Shown piece after piece: positions 34,901 to 44,660 of a stretch of 64,000 nucleotides of DNA. The stretch's first letter is position 1; every line of letters starts with the position of its first letter. The notes under the pieces were generated by a model, which saw nothing but the letters and a program-made list of their open reading frames with translations, was not told the DNA's origin and searched no databases. The DNA comes from Streblospio benedicti (Eukaryota; Annelida; Polychaeta; Spionida; Spionidae), in assembly GCA_019095985.1 (NCBI GenBank), contig CM032660.1, positions 47,315,981 to 47,379,980 of the forward strand, in the 5' to 3' direction. Position numbers and translations under genes: made by a program.

Positions 34901-37900
34901 ACGATCACCTCTGAATCAACATATTTTAATATGGTCTTAATTCAGAGGGTCTACTGTACACGTATCATTAGTCGTCTGTAAAAGAAATCGCACTGTACGA
35001 GTAAATGTTCCTTCAACACGCACGTTCGCGTGTACAGTGGAAATTCCTCCAGACATATCATGCTTTATGGTGGTGTTAGCTTGCTATAAACTGTGTAATG
35101 TTGGAATAATAAACACATATTATCCTGCTATACTGCTTAGTTTACATTTTATGAAATACATCCATGTAATGCTATGCTAACTATTAATGTAACAGTTCCT
35201 AATTTTATCTACACTCAACGTAATCTGGGTTGCAGCCTTGGACATGAATGGTCGACCGGACGTGATTATCGTTTCTTGAGGAGTGCAAGCTAGATTTCTA
35301 ATAATAATTATACACTACCCAGTGTCTCTGTGTCAATAATGTGATTGAGCATATCCTGCACCTGCACTGTCAACTTAGGGGGCTACCATTTATTATGACC
35401 CAAGGAGCGTATGAAAATACACAAATATATAACCATTTCCAGGCCTTTCACGTAAATTTGTTTTAAAGTTGCAGCCCCCCACCCCCCCACCCCCTTACCA
35501 AGCCCTCTAACGTTACTAGAAATGTATCCGTGCCGCTCGTGTAAGTGCACTCCAGATTTTCAAACCGCACCCCACCACACCACAAAAAAGTCAAGTTGCT
35601 ATTCATCAGCCCTTCCACCCCCACCTCCCACCCCCACCTCCATCCCTTGTAAATGGTAGTCCTCTGACGTGTTTCATTCTAGGTCTTCTATTCAATGGTA
35701 CTAGGATATGGCATAAAATTTTATCCTAACGGATCTCTGACTCTCTTTTGAATGCTTCAGTGTAAATCAGACATCCGTCTTAGTAACTTTGAACCTACAG
35801 TTTCTAAGTTTTATTCTCGTCTACAGTGGTAGGCACCAGAGGTCTTTTAAATTCCCCATCAACAAATGGCTCATGCCACTATTGATAATTAGATAAATCT
35901 GTCTTAAAGTTGTCAAGCATAAATTGAATAAAAGGCGTAGATTTGCTTTCGCTTATTGTATAGTGCGCAGTGTGCCTGATGTGTCTTGTCATGGATACCC
36001 ATTGCATTGATACAAGAAAATAGTGGACTGTCACCGTACTCGCGTAATAATCGTCTCTTTCCTGGTCTAACTCGTCATAGCGAGGTGTTGCGCCGGATAT
36101 GAGACCACAGACCCATTACAACAACCATTAACGTATTAGTGATGCCAATTGCCAGAATACAGTCTAGGGGCCAGGGGCTGATTAATATTAACATAAGCGC
36201 ATTCGGTTTTGAGTGAACACAAATTAACTGTACACAAAATTCACTTTCGTCATTTTATTATCGTTCACATCTAGTAGTAGCCTTTTGCTGCAACCTTGTA
36301 CAAAGTGATGCAGCATAAATAGTAATTTGTAATTATCACCTGCACATCTGCGGGCTTTATAGACTGCTTTAATGTTATTTATGATGAGTTGCCCTGTATT
36401 ACATATTATTGCCAGCGTGCAAATTTCATTACAATGACATATGTATATCATCTGTGACTATTCACAACTATCCCTAGAGGTGTGGTTGCTGTCCTTATTT
36501 ATTATGGAGGAAATTAAACTTCTAATTGTTCAAAGAAATATATATGTGGGTCACTTTAATAGAATAAAATGACAACGCGTTATATTCTGTCTGTTTTCAA
36601 TGATATTTATTTTACTGCTATCTCATAAGGGACCGGTCAGTAAAATCCAGGTGGTTTCAGTGTTTCAGGGTGGAGTGGGGTGGGGGTGCTTACACATTTT
36701 AACCATCGTATAGAGATGCTACACGTTTTTTTTATACATGATAGAAAATGAGTAGTCATACTTTCTAAACAGTGTACATTGTATTATTTACGAGATAGCT
36801 AAACCAACAACCACATAGAGCAGAAATATTGGTGGCAGAAAATGCAGAAATAACACAGCAACAATCCAGCCTGAGGTATCGTCCGGCAAAAGGAATAAAC
36901 CTCAAGTACATGCCACACTAGTACCATAAAAAGTATATATTGTGAACTTCTCACACGAGACCTCTCTCCAGATGCCTGGACTATAGGTTGCTTTCATTTC
37001 ATGCACACTACAGTACACGATGCCGGTGATGCCGGGAGACAGCACGGCCTTGTCCACAAAACCAGACATGATTAGGGTTGATTAGATCACCTAGGCCTGC
37101 GTAATATAAAGTAACATCACTCATGGTCATCCAGGTGCCAATAGTGCGTGCTCTTCTTGCAGGCATCTACTACTGCTTCAACATGGTCATCATCATGCTC
37201 GCCATCATCTTGTCCTCGCTCGTTGTCAACATCTCACGTGGCGGTAGCAACAACGTGCCTGGCTGGCTCTACTTTGTGAGTGTAAACTATAATGTTTTAG
37301 TACACGATACTTCTATGTAAAATAGAGAGTCTCAAGGTTAAACATGACGCCAACCTTCCTACTATGTTCGTTTTACAACACACCTATAGCAGGCTAGGTA
37401 ATAGGTATATTAATAAAAGTGACGCGATTCCTGGGTGTGTCAGTGATGTAACCAAGGGTATCATAAGTAATGTCCTTGATATAACCGAACGATCTCATCC
37501 TAATCATACATCTTTGATTAAATTGCAAATACAATAGGATCTCTCGATTAAGTTCACCTTTTGGGGCTCGCCTTAAGTTACCTCAATAGATAGGCGGTCT
37601 TCTAACCCAGGCTGAAATTCTCTAAGTTCTGGGATCTTTAGAAATGACCACACTTCACACATGGTCTCAATAGAGACGAGGTCTTAACCGGAGGTCTCAT
37701 ATCATATCATGATTCAATTATTGTTATTGTTATTACTCATACTTAGTCATGATTACAACAAATTCTGTAAAGCCAATAAATTCATCTTATCATATCTCAC
37801 CCCGCCACAGATCACGATCCGCTGTCTCGGCGTTGTCGTCTGCCTCCACAACCGGCGTGCGCCGCCCCCGCGCCGTAGCAAGTATGCCGCCATTCGGGGG

Positions 37901-39787
37901 GCGGGGGCCATCGGCGGCAGCGGTGGCGGGGACTCCCCCCACCGTAACCCTGGTAACGGCGCCGCCGCCTCGGGGGGCAGCGGCGGCGAGGAGCTGGATC
38001 TGGAGCCGCTCAAAACCCCTACAACTATGACGACGACAACAGGTGTGGATTATTGAAGTCTCATTTGCATATCATGGTTCAATTATGTTAATGTATTTAC
38101 CTGCTGATCTTATTTGCATAATATCAGACATTCAGTAGCAATAGATTAATATTAGTTCTGCAGGGGCAGTGAGTAGCAACTATTTAGCTTTGTTTGACGA
38201 TATGTATAAGGTTCAGACCTGTTACTTGAGAATTGCTGTGAATGCTTATTGTCTGACATAGTTTGACAAGTTGAGACAATCTACTGATATTCTATTGGCA
38301 AGGCAAAATGATTTGGGACTGTTACGAGACTTCAAAATTAGAGCATTCGTGCTGATTGAGCTGGTCAAAGTTGAACAAAACATTGGTTTACCACGTATTT
38401 GACTTTGGGCTTGTGTGAGGGATATTTCCCCCGCGATAACGTGAACGTTCACGAGTTCATAGAATGAACAATGACGCAGACCTACTATTGAAGAAGCAAA
38501 GTATTTGTTAACATATCTAAGAAGCCTTCGATATCAGGAAGGTCACTAGCCTGTGGGATAGATGGGTCTAGACTCCAATGCGCCACGTTTTTGCCAGAAA
38601 TATGACATTAGAGATCTAGTTTCAACTGGTGCACCCAGTAAAACTAGAGATACATCACTTAGTCCTAAACATCGATAATCAATGTCACAGTACTGGCCAG
38701 GTGTTCTCAGCTTGCAAAGACTACAAATCATTCCATCATGGTGACAATGCCATTAGTACATTTCGTATGCTAGATCTAGTAGCTAATGTCCCTGAAACTG
38801 ATGAAACGTTATTCCAACCAACAGGAGCAGGCGACATCAGTAACGGCAGGCTGGTGATGACGTCATCACCGGCGCCACACGCCGGTCACGTGGCGGCACT
38901 CAGGAGAGACACGTGCTTCTCAAGGTCAGGGCAAGGGCATGCTGAAAACACTGCTCTGGCAGATCCAGGTTTCTGAAAAGGGGGATGGATTTCATGGGTT
39001 TTGTCTATGATAAAGCTCGCGGAGATACAACAGGTCCACTTGCAGATCCAGGTTTTCAGAAGGGGGGAGGGCGCACTGAAGGGATTTCAAGGGTTGCGTA
39101 CCCGTGATCGATGGTGGACATGCCAAAAACCCTACAAAAATGAAGTATTATGGTGGGAAAGGGGGGTGTCCTTCCTTCGCCCCCAACCCCTGGATCTGCC
39201 CATGACAGGTGGGATCATATGTACCCCCTGGATCTGCTAGTGGATTGGATGGATGCATGTAGATTGGTACGAGTTACAACCCTGTTTGTTGAAGATAATA
39301 ATGTCGCTAGTCAGTACGGCACCATGCTAATTCTGATGTCATTTTCATCATACATGTACATTGTATCAGATGTGAATAAGTGTAATATCTGTATAAATGA
39401 CTACCCAAGCTATCACATTCGTCTCGGACACTAACATCACCATGTAAACATTCGCAAACTGTACAACACCATCCCCAATCTTCTTGAAACAGCCCCCCCC
39501 CCCAGCAAACACACTCAAACACATTATCGTTCACCCTGTTTTCCAGCCTTCCCATCACGCCCGAGGTGCACGCCCTGCATTCCATCGAGCGTCAGATCGT
39601 GGACGTCAAGTCTGCGCTGCACAAGATGGAGGAGCGCCTGGAGACTCGCACGGCCAGCTCACGGGAGGCGCACGACAAGCAGAGCGAGTGGAAGCACGTG
39701 GCCGTCATCCTCGACCGCTTCTTCTTCATCGTGTACCTCGTGCTCATCCTCGTGTCGCTGTGCACCATGTTCCCCACGCTCATGTGA
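17778..39787 (+). CDS. Nicotinic-type Cys-loop receptor subunit, non-alpha (5'-partial), ten exons, 507 aa
   Basis: Exons 17778-17957, 19793-19902, 22999-23201, 29125-29270, 29967-30078, 32595-32681, 37163-37275, 37811-38042, 38825-38924 and 39547-39787 join in phase at every junction. Numbering from the internal Met at 17778, the ligand-binding domain has complementary-face Trp62, loop [10 protein letters not shown] (89-96), a Cys-loop C129-x13-C143 and GSW (148-150). Loop C has no vicinal Cys pair, so it is a non-alpha type. M1 is about 216-240 with the LPC proline motif, M2 248-267, M3 281-303, and M4 starts [14 protein letters not shown] (475 on). The M3-M4 loop is Gly/Ser-rich, then charged and helical. 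Asn27 and Asn186 are N-glycosylation sequons. Such subunits form pentameric ligand-gated channels. M2 -1' is Asp (cation-type ring), but 9' is Gly. The signal-peptide exon was not found upstream. Codons are strongly G/C-ending, unlike the F-box gene's. Confidence 0.93.
18701..19036. mobile_element. 336-bp non-autonomous DNA transposon (MITE)
   Basis: A perfect 20-bp terminal inverted repeat: CTCTGAGTATCAGATGTCAA at 18701-18720 and its reverse complement at 19017-19036. Flanking TTTGACC / GGTCAAA also mirror each other. No coding capacity; superfamily not assigned. Confidence 0.8.
19398..19521. mobile_element. 124-bp foldback element
   Basis: Imperfect inverted ends, TACAAACTCTCCATCACGCTCA-type against TGACTGTGATGAGCGTTTGTA, about 80% complementary. 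Probably a decayed MITE inside the receptor intron. Confidence 0.5.
19793..19902 (+). CDS. Receptor exon B (loop D/A region, 110 bp)
   Basis: Codes [16 protein letters not shown] through WVPDIMLYN. Its 110-bp length and borders match a conserved exon of nicotinic receptor genes (the WxxDxxLxW block). Acceptor TTTTCAG, donor AC|GTACGC; a short CA-rich tract follows. Confidence 0.92.
20482..20543 (+). repeat. TCAGAC short dispersed repeat, copy 1
   Basis: GGTCAGAT, TATTGAAGCCGAATTAGTC and GCGGCCATTGTTAATG in order. Related copies are at 24605-24645 (minus), 57053-57113, 60301-60360, 61653-61712 and 61784-61840. Confidence 0.6.
22649..22985. repeat. ACTT tetranucleotide array with embedded 80-bp duplication
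   Basis: A long run of ACTT/GCTT units that forms the pyrimidine-rich tract ahead of receptor exon C. Inside it a 46-bp non-ACTT unit (AAAAGCTAATTACATTCAAA onward to CCCTCCCTA) is repeated at 22695-22740 and 22775-22820. The translated LTYLLTYLL-type ORFs are artefacts. Confidence 0.9.
22999..23201 (+). CDS. Receptor exon C (Cys-loop)
   Basis: Codes [12 protein letters not shown], the 13-residue Cys-loop with FPFDQQQC, and FGSWTHN. The Tyr usually two residues after the loop-B Trp is His152 here. The exon is very GC- and CpG-rich and sits directly against an ACTT-repeat array with only about a dozen bases between. Confidence 0.95.
24605..24645 (-). repeat. TCAGAC short dispersed repeat, copy 2
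   Basis: On the minus strand TATGGTCAAACAGTCTC then AATGAAGCCGAATCAGAC matches the other copies. Truncated at its 3' side. Confidence 0.5.
24915..25080. repeat. Dispersed ~115-bp repeat, copy 2
   Basis: Same block order as 391-510, with an inserted T-rich stretch at about 24977-25027. Confidence 0.6.
28521..28912. repeat. GTCAGTCAGTGA satellite array
   Basis: About 390 bp of mixed 4-, 8- and 12-bp units (GTCA, GTGA) in higher-order alternation. A GA-rich stretch follows and receptor exon D starts about 210 bp after the array. Confidence 0.95.
29125..29270 (+). CDS. Receptor exon D (loop C to pre-M1)
   Basis: Codes [20 protein letters not shown] and the strand to M1. No adjacent cysteines are present, so it cannot form the classical principal agonist face. 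Acceptor GACGCAG, donor AAG|GTGACC in phase 0. A long GTCA/GTGA satellite ends about 200 bp upstream. Confidence 0.93.
29271..29966 (+). other. Receptor intron D
   Basis: A 696-bp GT-AG intron carrying the third copy of the 115-bp dispersed repeat (29655-29750). No coding content seen. Confidence 0.85.
29655..29750. repeat. Dispersed ~115-bp repeat, copy 3
   Basis: GTACTTTCACCGCAC, GGATCCCCATAGTCTCTACG, GGCAGTAGAAAGA and ACACTGCCGGAT in order match 391-510 and 24915-25080. Confidence 0.6.
29967..30078 (+). CDS. Receptor exon E (M1)
   Basis: Codes [18 protein letters not shown] and on to [13 protein letters not shown]1 with its conserved proline, and the short M1-M2 linker with Asp at -1' and Arg at 0'. 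Confidence 0.95.
30478..30806 (+). mobile_element. MITE-like element, left inverted copy
   Basis: Ends TTTAAGCTTTACACA and TGTGTAAAGCGGGTTTAAA mirror each other. The body (for example TTTCGCCAGGAAATTT, CAGTTTGGTTAAAGTTCGC, CAAGTTGACAACTTGACA) matches 32180-32475 in reverse, at something like 75-80% identity by eye. Confidence 0.65.
32180..32475 (-). mobile_element. MITE-like element, right inverted copy
   Basis: Reverse complement of the same family as 30478-30806. At its inner edge (about 32177-32201) a hairpin GCAGACACTC / GTGTGTCTGC replaces the expected terminal repeat. The 90-aa ORF inside it is not matched in the left copy and is unlikely to be a gene. Confidence 0.6.
32595..32681 (+). 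CDS. Receptor exon F (M2 pore helix)
   Basis: Codes [16 protein letters not shown] then [13 protein letters not shown]. The register is fixed by Arg247 (0', previous exon) and Glu267 (20'): 2' Ala, 4' Ala, 6' Ser, 9' Gly, 13' Leu. Confidence 0.95.
32682..37162 (+). other. Receptor intron F (4.5 kb)
   Basis: AT-rich, with several G- and C-runs (32810-32830, 35475-35640, 36670). Near 34840-34965 is a possible Tc1-type MITE end (TACAGTAGACCCTCTGAATT on minus). No nested gene seen. Confidence 0.8.
37163..37275 (+). CDS. Receptor exon G (M3)
   Basis: Codes [20 protein letters not shown], then [16 protein letters not shown], where VPxW is the typical start of the M3-M4 loop. Donor TTT|GTGAGT. Confidence 0.95.
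37276..37810 (+). other. Receptor intron G
   Basis: A 535-bp GT-AG intron with no recognisable feature beyond short TCTCAATAGA-type motifs. Confidence 0.85.
37811..38042 (+). CDS. Receptor exon H (M3-M4 cytoplasmic loop, Gly/Ser-rich)
   Basis: Codes [16 protein letters not shown] then a Gly/Ser/Ala-rich stretch and [18 protein letters not shown]. Other frames are also open because of GC-rich low complexity, but only this frame continues M3 and joins the next exon. Confidence 0.88.
38043..38824 (+). other. Receptor intron H
   Basis: A 782-bp intron between two M3-M4 loop exons. Nothing else was recognised. Confidence 0.75.
38825..38924 (+). CDS. Receptor exon I (M3-M4 loop, 100 bp)
   Basis: Inferred from phase: exon H leaves one base and exon J needs two, and this 100-bp open stretch ([18 protein letters not shown], then [12 protein letters not shown]) with acceptor CAACAG and donor CAAG|GTCAGG supplies exactly that, completing Ser428. 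Cytoplasmic and probably disordered. Confidence 0.75.
38925..39546 (+). other. Receptor intron I
   Basis: A 622-bp intron containing the GCAGATCCAGG MITE pair described separately, and a poly-C run just before the exon J acceptor. Confidence 0.75.
38959..39237. mobile_element. Nested GCAGATCCAGG-type MITEs
   Basis: An inner element (39042-39199, 158 bp) has inverted ends GCAGATCCAGG / CCTGGATCTGC. The same ends occur outside it at 38959-38969 and 39227-39237, as if one copy had inserted into another. The bodies carry G-runs and C-runs. No coding capacity. Confidence 0.7.
39547..39787 (+). CDS. Receptor exon J (MA helix, M4, stop)
   Basis: Codes [16 protein letters not shown], a charged MA-type helix, then [20 protein letters not shown] with the M4 segment and TGA. 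Acceptor TTTTCCAG. Confidence 0.95.
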
Positions 39788-41766
39788 CCGGGACGACGTG
39801 TGAAGTGACTGTAGTACTGCAGCTCTGTGTATACTGTACTGTGTACTGTAGAGTGCAAGCAGACGACAGGTTGGCGGCTCGGTGGCAGCCGGTGCTGGTT
39901 TTCGCCAAGCGTCTGTGTTAAGCTGCTTGAATCTGGGGGTTGAGTGTGTCCGAGAAGTGGTATTGGAAAGGCAGACTCTAGAAATGTAGTGTTCTATTAC
40001 TGGTTGAAGTAAGATTGTTGACTTTTTCTGAGGGTTGTACGCTGCCCACCCCGGCACCGTTACAGTGTTTGGGTAATACCACATGTCCAGCTCTTGGCAG
40101 AGGAGAGCGGTTGCAGTACTCTAGTTCTAGTTTTAGTATGAGTACTGGAAGTCCCCTTCCAAATACAGGACTGCGCACACTTGTCTGTGTCGAGAAAAAG
40201 ACATCAGAGAAGAGGTAGAACTCAATTAACAAAGACTCTTACTCCACACTGCTGATTTATTCATTCACGTGGAGTTACACTGGTTAAAATGTAACAAAGA
40301 TATTTTGTGTTGACTGTTTAGGGTAATTTGTAATACCGCTGGCAGTTGTTGCTGGCAGAGAAAATTGTTCTCTAAGTATATGAATGTGAATCTGTACATG
40401 TACGTCTAGTATACGCTTCACGATCAAGTTTTCTTTCAAAATTCCAATCAACATTTTTGTTTCAAGGAACTGTAAATGCATTTGGCAATGATTTGGGTCA
40501 GAATTTTGCTGATGCTCATTGTATTAAAAGAGCTTTACTTATAGGTATATAGTGTCATATCATGTTTTCCAAATGTCACCTAAACTTGAAAGTAATATTC
40601 ACTCAAAATATTTATCTCATTATGTAAGGTGTGGTAATCCTGATATTTCAATAACTTTGTTTTAAGTTCAATCTTCATGTCATGAGCTATCAAGTTTCAA
40701 TTGCCATTAGCAGCACAGGTATTACAGGTATTACGGTTTGATTAAAATGTATATTGATAGATATAATTGAGGGTGTGTATCATGCAATTATGTAAAACTT
40801 GTGGCATTGCAGAGTCAATACAAATGTGTTGATTATTTACCATAACATATCACAACTCATCTCAAAATGCTGCGGTGCGTCTGATATTCAGGGACTAGCA
40901 CCCTAAAATGTTCCCATGTTTCTGAAACAACTTGCAAGCATGGTCAACAAATCTTTATAGTATTGTTTCAGCAATTGCCAGTGTCAAAGCCCTTTTTTTT
41001 TATAAAAACCAATGCCTCTTCCTGAATATTAGATAACCTGCACCAAGACTTAAATTGATAATACAATGCGAAAATTGGACGTGCCATTTTACAGGTATAT
41101 AGCATCGAATACATCCTGAACTCCTTTCGGTTGTATCAACTGAGAAGGCAATAGGAACACCCTGCAGGAAATAGAGCACAAAATGAATATTGGGATTTTC
41201 ATTTAATTTCCATACAGGTTTGATGTGTCACCGAGAAAGCTGTGATGTGCTAAACGTGAAAACTTAAACCTGAAGAGTTGATCTACGTCTTGAACAATGC
41301 ACGGATCAATATTCTGTTTGTTTTTGTTCTATAATCGGCATTTTGTTGTTATGTTATTTATTTGCAATGTCATTAACAATTCATAGTGTATATTACCATT
41401 CTGCGTGCTAGAAATCTAGGAAGAAGATTTGTTCGCAGTAAACTATGAACACCATTGATACTAGCTCGTTGTTTTCTGTCTATTAACACCATTAACACTA
41501 TACTCCATTGTTTTCTGTCTGTGTGAACAGTGTACTTCCTAATTCACACCCTCCTATGCATTTACTACATGTAACTAGTGTATCGAAGGACTCGAACCAG
41601 GGTCAGATCCAGGCGTGTAGAGACAGGACAAAACCCCCATGCCATATTCTGATCCCCAACCCACGGATATACAAAATGCCTGGGTATGTTGCAATATATT
41701 TTGTTCATGAACGTCACAAAATGACGCAAGAAAGTTTATGCAGTCTTATTATGGGAGAGAAATAAA
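39788..41766 (+). other. 3' region of the receptor gene with candidate poly(A) signals
   Basis: The sequence after the TGA has no further gene. ATTAAA occurs at 40523-40528 and 40741-40746, and AATAAA at 41761-41766. Which one is used cannot be told from sequence. Confidence 0.5.
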
Positions 41767-41874
41767 CATGACTCATATAGCTTTAAAATTGCTATTAACA
41801 TGTGGATATACTCATTATTATATTGCGTCACTGGTTGGTGTAAAACAAAACGTTAAATTATCTGCTCATTTTCT

Positions 41875-41880
41875 TTTATT
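41875..41880 (-). promoter_or_regulatory. Candidate poly(A) signal of the NTF2-like gene
   Basis: AATAAA on minus, about 160 nt past the stop codon at 42038. It lies about 110 bp from the receptor's plus-strand AATAAA, so the two genes converge tail to tail. Confidence 0.5.
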
Positions 41881-42037
41881 TTGCACTTTTACAGATTACA
41901 CTTGTGATAGTAAATATACAGTTTATTACGTTGAACCAAAATATTCATGTTTATATACCATGGCAGATGAATTTACAATACAATATCACTTGTGATGGTG
42001 TTAACTTTCGTAAGTCCAAAGCGTTTTTGAGCGACAC

Positions 42038-42113
42038 TTATTCCGTGTTCGGGCTCCACAGATCTCTCATCAGCAGCCACTTCCCGTTCTCGACCCTCCA
42101 AACCATGAGCATT
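42038..42113 (-). CDS. NTF2-like gene, exon 5 and stop
   Basis: Acceptor GCTTTTCAG; codes MLMVWRVENGKWLLMRDLWS and PNTE-stop, the last strands of the fold. Confidence 0.88.
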
Positions 42114-44525
42114 CTGAAAAGCAAATGCACAAATGTAAGCTCTACATTAAACTCATTAGTAAGTTACAAATATAGCTTGTATGCTTTACACGTGCGAGCG
42201 TTGACTGCTGTATTTTGTTTTGTTTTGTTTTATAACATACACCCTGTAAAAATTGTTATTTGTGGAGGAGTTGTAGATAGTTAGCGTGCCGGGATCTCCT
42301 CTATCAACACAGAGCAGTTTCGCTAAAGTCGCATGCATACGGGTATAGATCCTGTGAATGGCGTAGTATATGATTGTTTATAGCATCATCTACAGCCTCT
42401 CTACTATACCTGCGAACCGGAAGTGGCCTTAGTGAAGGTGTAACAGTTATCTCATACACGAGGTATCTCGCATGTCTATTTCCGAACAATAGCGGAGCGT
42501 GAAAATTGTCTTGTATTTAAAGCTAGGTCTCTTTTAGAAGTTGCGTTAAGTAGAGCTTATATTGTAATGGTATGTACATGTACGTCTCTAACAAAAGCAC
42601 ATTGGATAATACATAGAATCATCGTTCTTACTTGTACTCTTCGTCATTATCAGTTTGGAAGGTGGACGTGACGCAGCCCCAGCCCTCCGCCAGGACCGTG
42701 ACACGCACGTTGTCGTACGACCTGATGGTCCCCAAGTCTTCAAACGTGTTTTCCGCCAGTTCCGCATATACAGCTGCAAACATTATATTCAATATTGGAA
42801 CATTTATCTAAATATAACGTGTACAACGTTTGATGCTATTTCATGAGTTGCATTCTACTTATTAGGCTAGATCATACAAAATGCGGATAATAAACATATC
42901 ACGGATGAAGTAAGCTTACACCTTAGTTCTAGAATGCTGTTACGGCGACTGGACTACTTACTGTTAAATACCTAGTTTTAAAACTCCTTGAATGGTTTTC
43001 ATCATATATTGTTTGAAAGAACTAAATGTACAGATACCTGTCAATCCGACTACGGCAGGACCCCGCGGAGGCCAGATTTCTATGTCTTGGGCAAAGTAAT
43101 CGTCGAACTGGGAGCTGTCTGCTTCATTGAATACGTCCATTATTGCTTCAAAGCGCCGCCTTAGTTCTACAACAATATCATTTAGGCTTGAAAGTGAATT
43201 TATAAAATCTTTCTGTATATATGAATACCATTGCCATTTTTGATAGAAGTATAAATATTCAGCAAGTCTCTTATTTTTCAAACTGAAAGAGGAATGTTAG
43301 CCTGGAATACCCCGACTTGAGACGTATCAACGTGGACAGATCAGGTTTGATTTATAATTTTACTTGGGACAGGTTTACATTTGTATTACTAATCTCACGT
43401 ACATATAATAGAGTTTATGACTTGTCATTTAAATTATAGCCTATATTTTAAAATCCAAAGTGTTTTTTTTTCTAACGTGGACTTTACATCTCTAAAAAGT
43501 CTTAATAATTAATTCTGCTATTAGGAATGTTTGTAGTTGAAATGTTGAAAAAAAGCCACCCGAGAACTTGCTTCATATGCGATGCAAATATGATAGTTTA
43601 AAACTAAATATTAACAAGAAAGTGTCTATGGCTACTCACACTGGGCAAATACAATATAATTCTTGTAAAATTAGCAAATCACAGACACGAGGAGAGAATT
43701 GTCGACAACTTGGTAACAACTGTTTTACAAGATTAGCTTAACATGACACTGGGTGGCAAAGTCTCTCATAACCTCAGTAATTGTTCTCACCTTTTTCAGG
43801 CGCTTTCTCCTTTTCAGCTGAAAAATGAAACAAAAACAATTTCAGTAATTAAAACACACTTTCAATAGGCAGTAATTATGTTGATGTAGAATGATGGGGT
43901 TGATGTGTGAATGCTTGCACTTTTCGCTTGCTATCCCGAAGCTTGTTAGAGATGGACCTAATACAACTGATTGGTTTATATTACTTATCATAAAATCATA
44001 TTCATACGAACATTGGCATTCAATATTTTCTATGCAGGTGTATAGAGTACGCGGTAATAATGTGTTGATAGTGACCTTTGAACCTGTGATTCAGGACATC
44101 AGCCAAATACATGTACATCTAGTACGAACACATTGTGATCTAACTGTAAACTTGAAAAACTAACATTATGCACAGCATGATTATTGTGTACAGCCTCTTG
44201 TCCATCTTCAAAAGTTAAAACAATGTGCGCAGCATTACTAACATTGGCGCCTGTAGTGGCTACTGTCTCACCCTCTTACATACACGTACAGCTTACATGC
44301 ATGTCCTGCAACTCTGATTTTCTACCACAACTTCTGCTTTTTAATGACGAAAAGTTTACATCAAAATGTGAATTCTGCATATCGGACGCCTATGAACAGC
44401 TTAAGAATTCTGCGTTTCTTAATTCTACACACAGTACAGACTTAGCAAATATAAAAAACTCTCCACTTACCGTGCACTGTTGTCTGCAAGAGGCACACAG
44501 TCACTAAAATCACCACAGATTTCAT
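42038..44525 (-). CDS. Secreted SnoaL/DUF4440-type (NTF2-fold) protein, five exons, 164 aa
   Basis: Join of 44525-44471, 43817-43791, 43166-42972, 42773-42632 and 42113-42038; all phases agree and all borders are GT-AG. Residues 1-19 (MKSVVILVTVCLLQTTVHA) are a signal peptide with a V-H-A cleavage site. The mature part matches the SnoaL/DUF4440 pattern: an amphipathic helix RFEAIMDVFNEADSSQFDDY, the block IWPPRGPAVVG, a second helix, beta strands, and the closing MLMVWRVENGKWLLMRDLWS. The NTF2 fold makes small cone-shaped dimers used as enzymes or ligand binders; the substrate here is unknown, and only family membership is claimed. A TATA box precedes the start. Exon 2 is only 27 nt. An earlier in-phase donor in exon 3 (after 43038) would drop 22 residues of the second helix; I chose the longer form because it keeps the fold. 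Confidence 0.85.
42632..42773 (-). CDS. NTF2-like gene, exon 4
   Basis: Acceptor TTTGCAG; codes AVYAELAENTFEDLGTIRSY to DNDEEY. Donor TACAA|GTAAGA; without splicing there is a stop right after the Lys. Confidence 0.85.
42972..43166 (-). CDS. NTF2-like gene, exon 3
   Basis: Starts after TTGTTGTAG and codes ELRRRFEAIMDVFNEADS to TIQGVLKL. Donor CTAG|GTATTT; an alternative in-phase donor ACAG|GTATCT follows base 43038. Confidence 0.82.
43791..43817 (-). CDS. NTF2-like gene, exon 2 (27-nt microexon)
   Basis: Codes AEKEKAPEK between signal peptide and domain. Acceptor TTTTTCAG, donor AAAG|GTGAGA. It could be skipped without changing frame. Confidence 0.75.
44471..44525 (-). CDS. NTF2-like gene, exon 1 (signal peptide)
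   Basis: ATG at 44525 within AAACATGAAATC; codes 18 residues plus one base; donor GTGCACG|GTAAGT. Confidence 0.88.
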
Positions 44526-44580
44526 GTTTGGGTCGCACTGTTTCTCAAGCACTGGATAACGTGGCCTTCTCAATTAACGC

Positions 44581-44588
44581 TTTATATA
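44581..44588 (-). promoter_or_regulatory. TATA box of the NTF2-like gene
   Basis: TATATAAA on the minus strand, 56 nt upstream of the ATG, which places transcription start near 44555 with a short leader. Confidence 0.7.
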
Positions 44589-44660
44589 GCAAAGGGATGG
44601 CAATCAGTAAAAATGAAATTAAAACATCTGTGCAAACTCCTGAAATTTGATATATTTGTT

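Noticed and set aside
37753-38013. Minus-strand and other-frame ORFs across receptor exon H
   Set aside because: GC-rich low complexity opens several frames; only one joins M3 and the next exon in phase.
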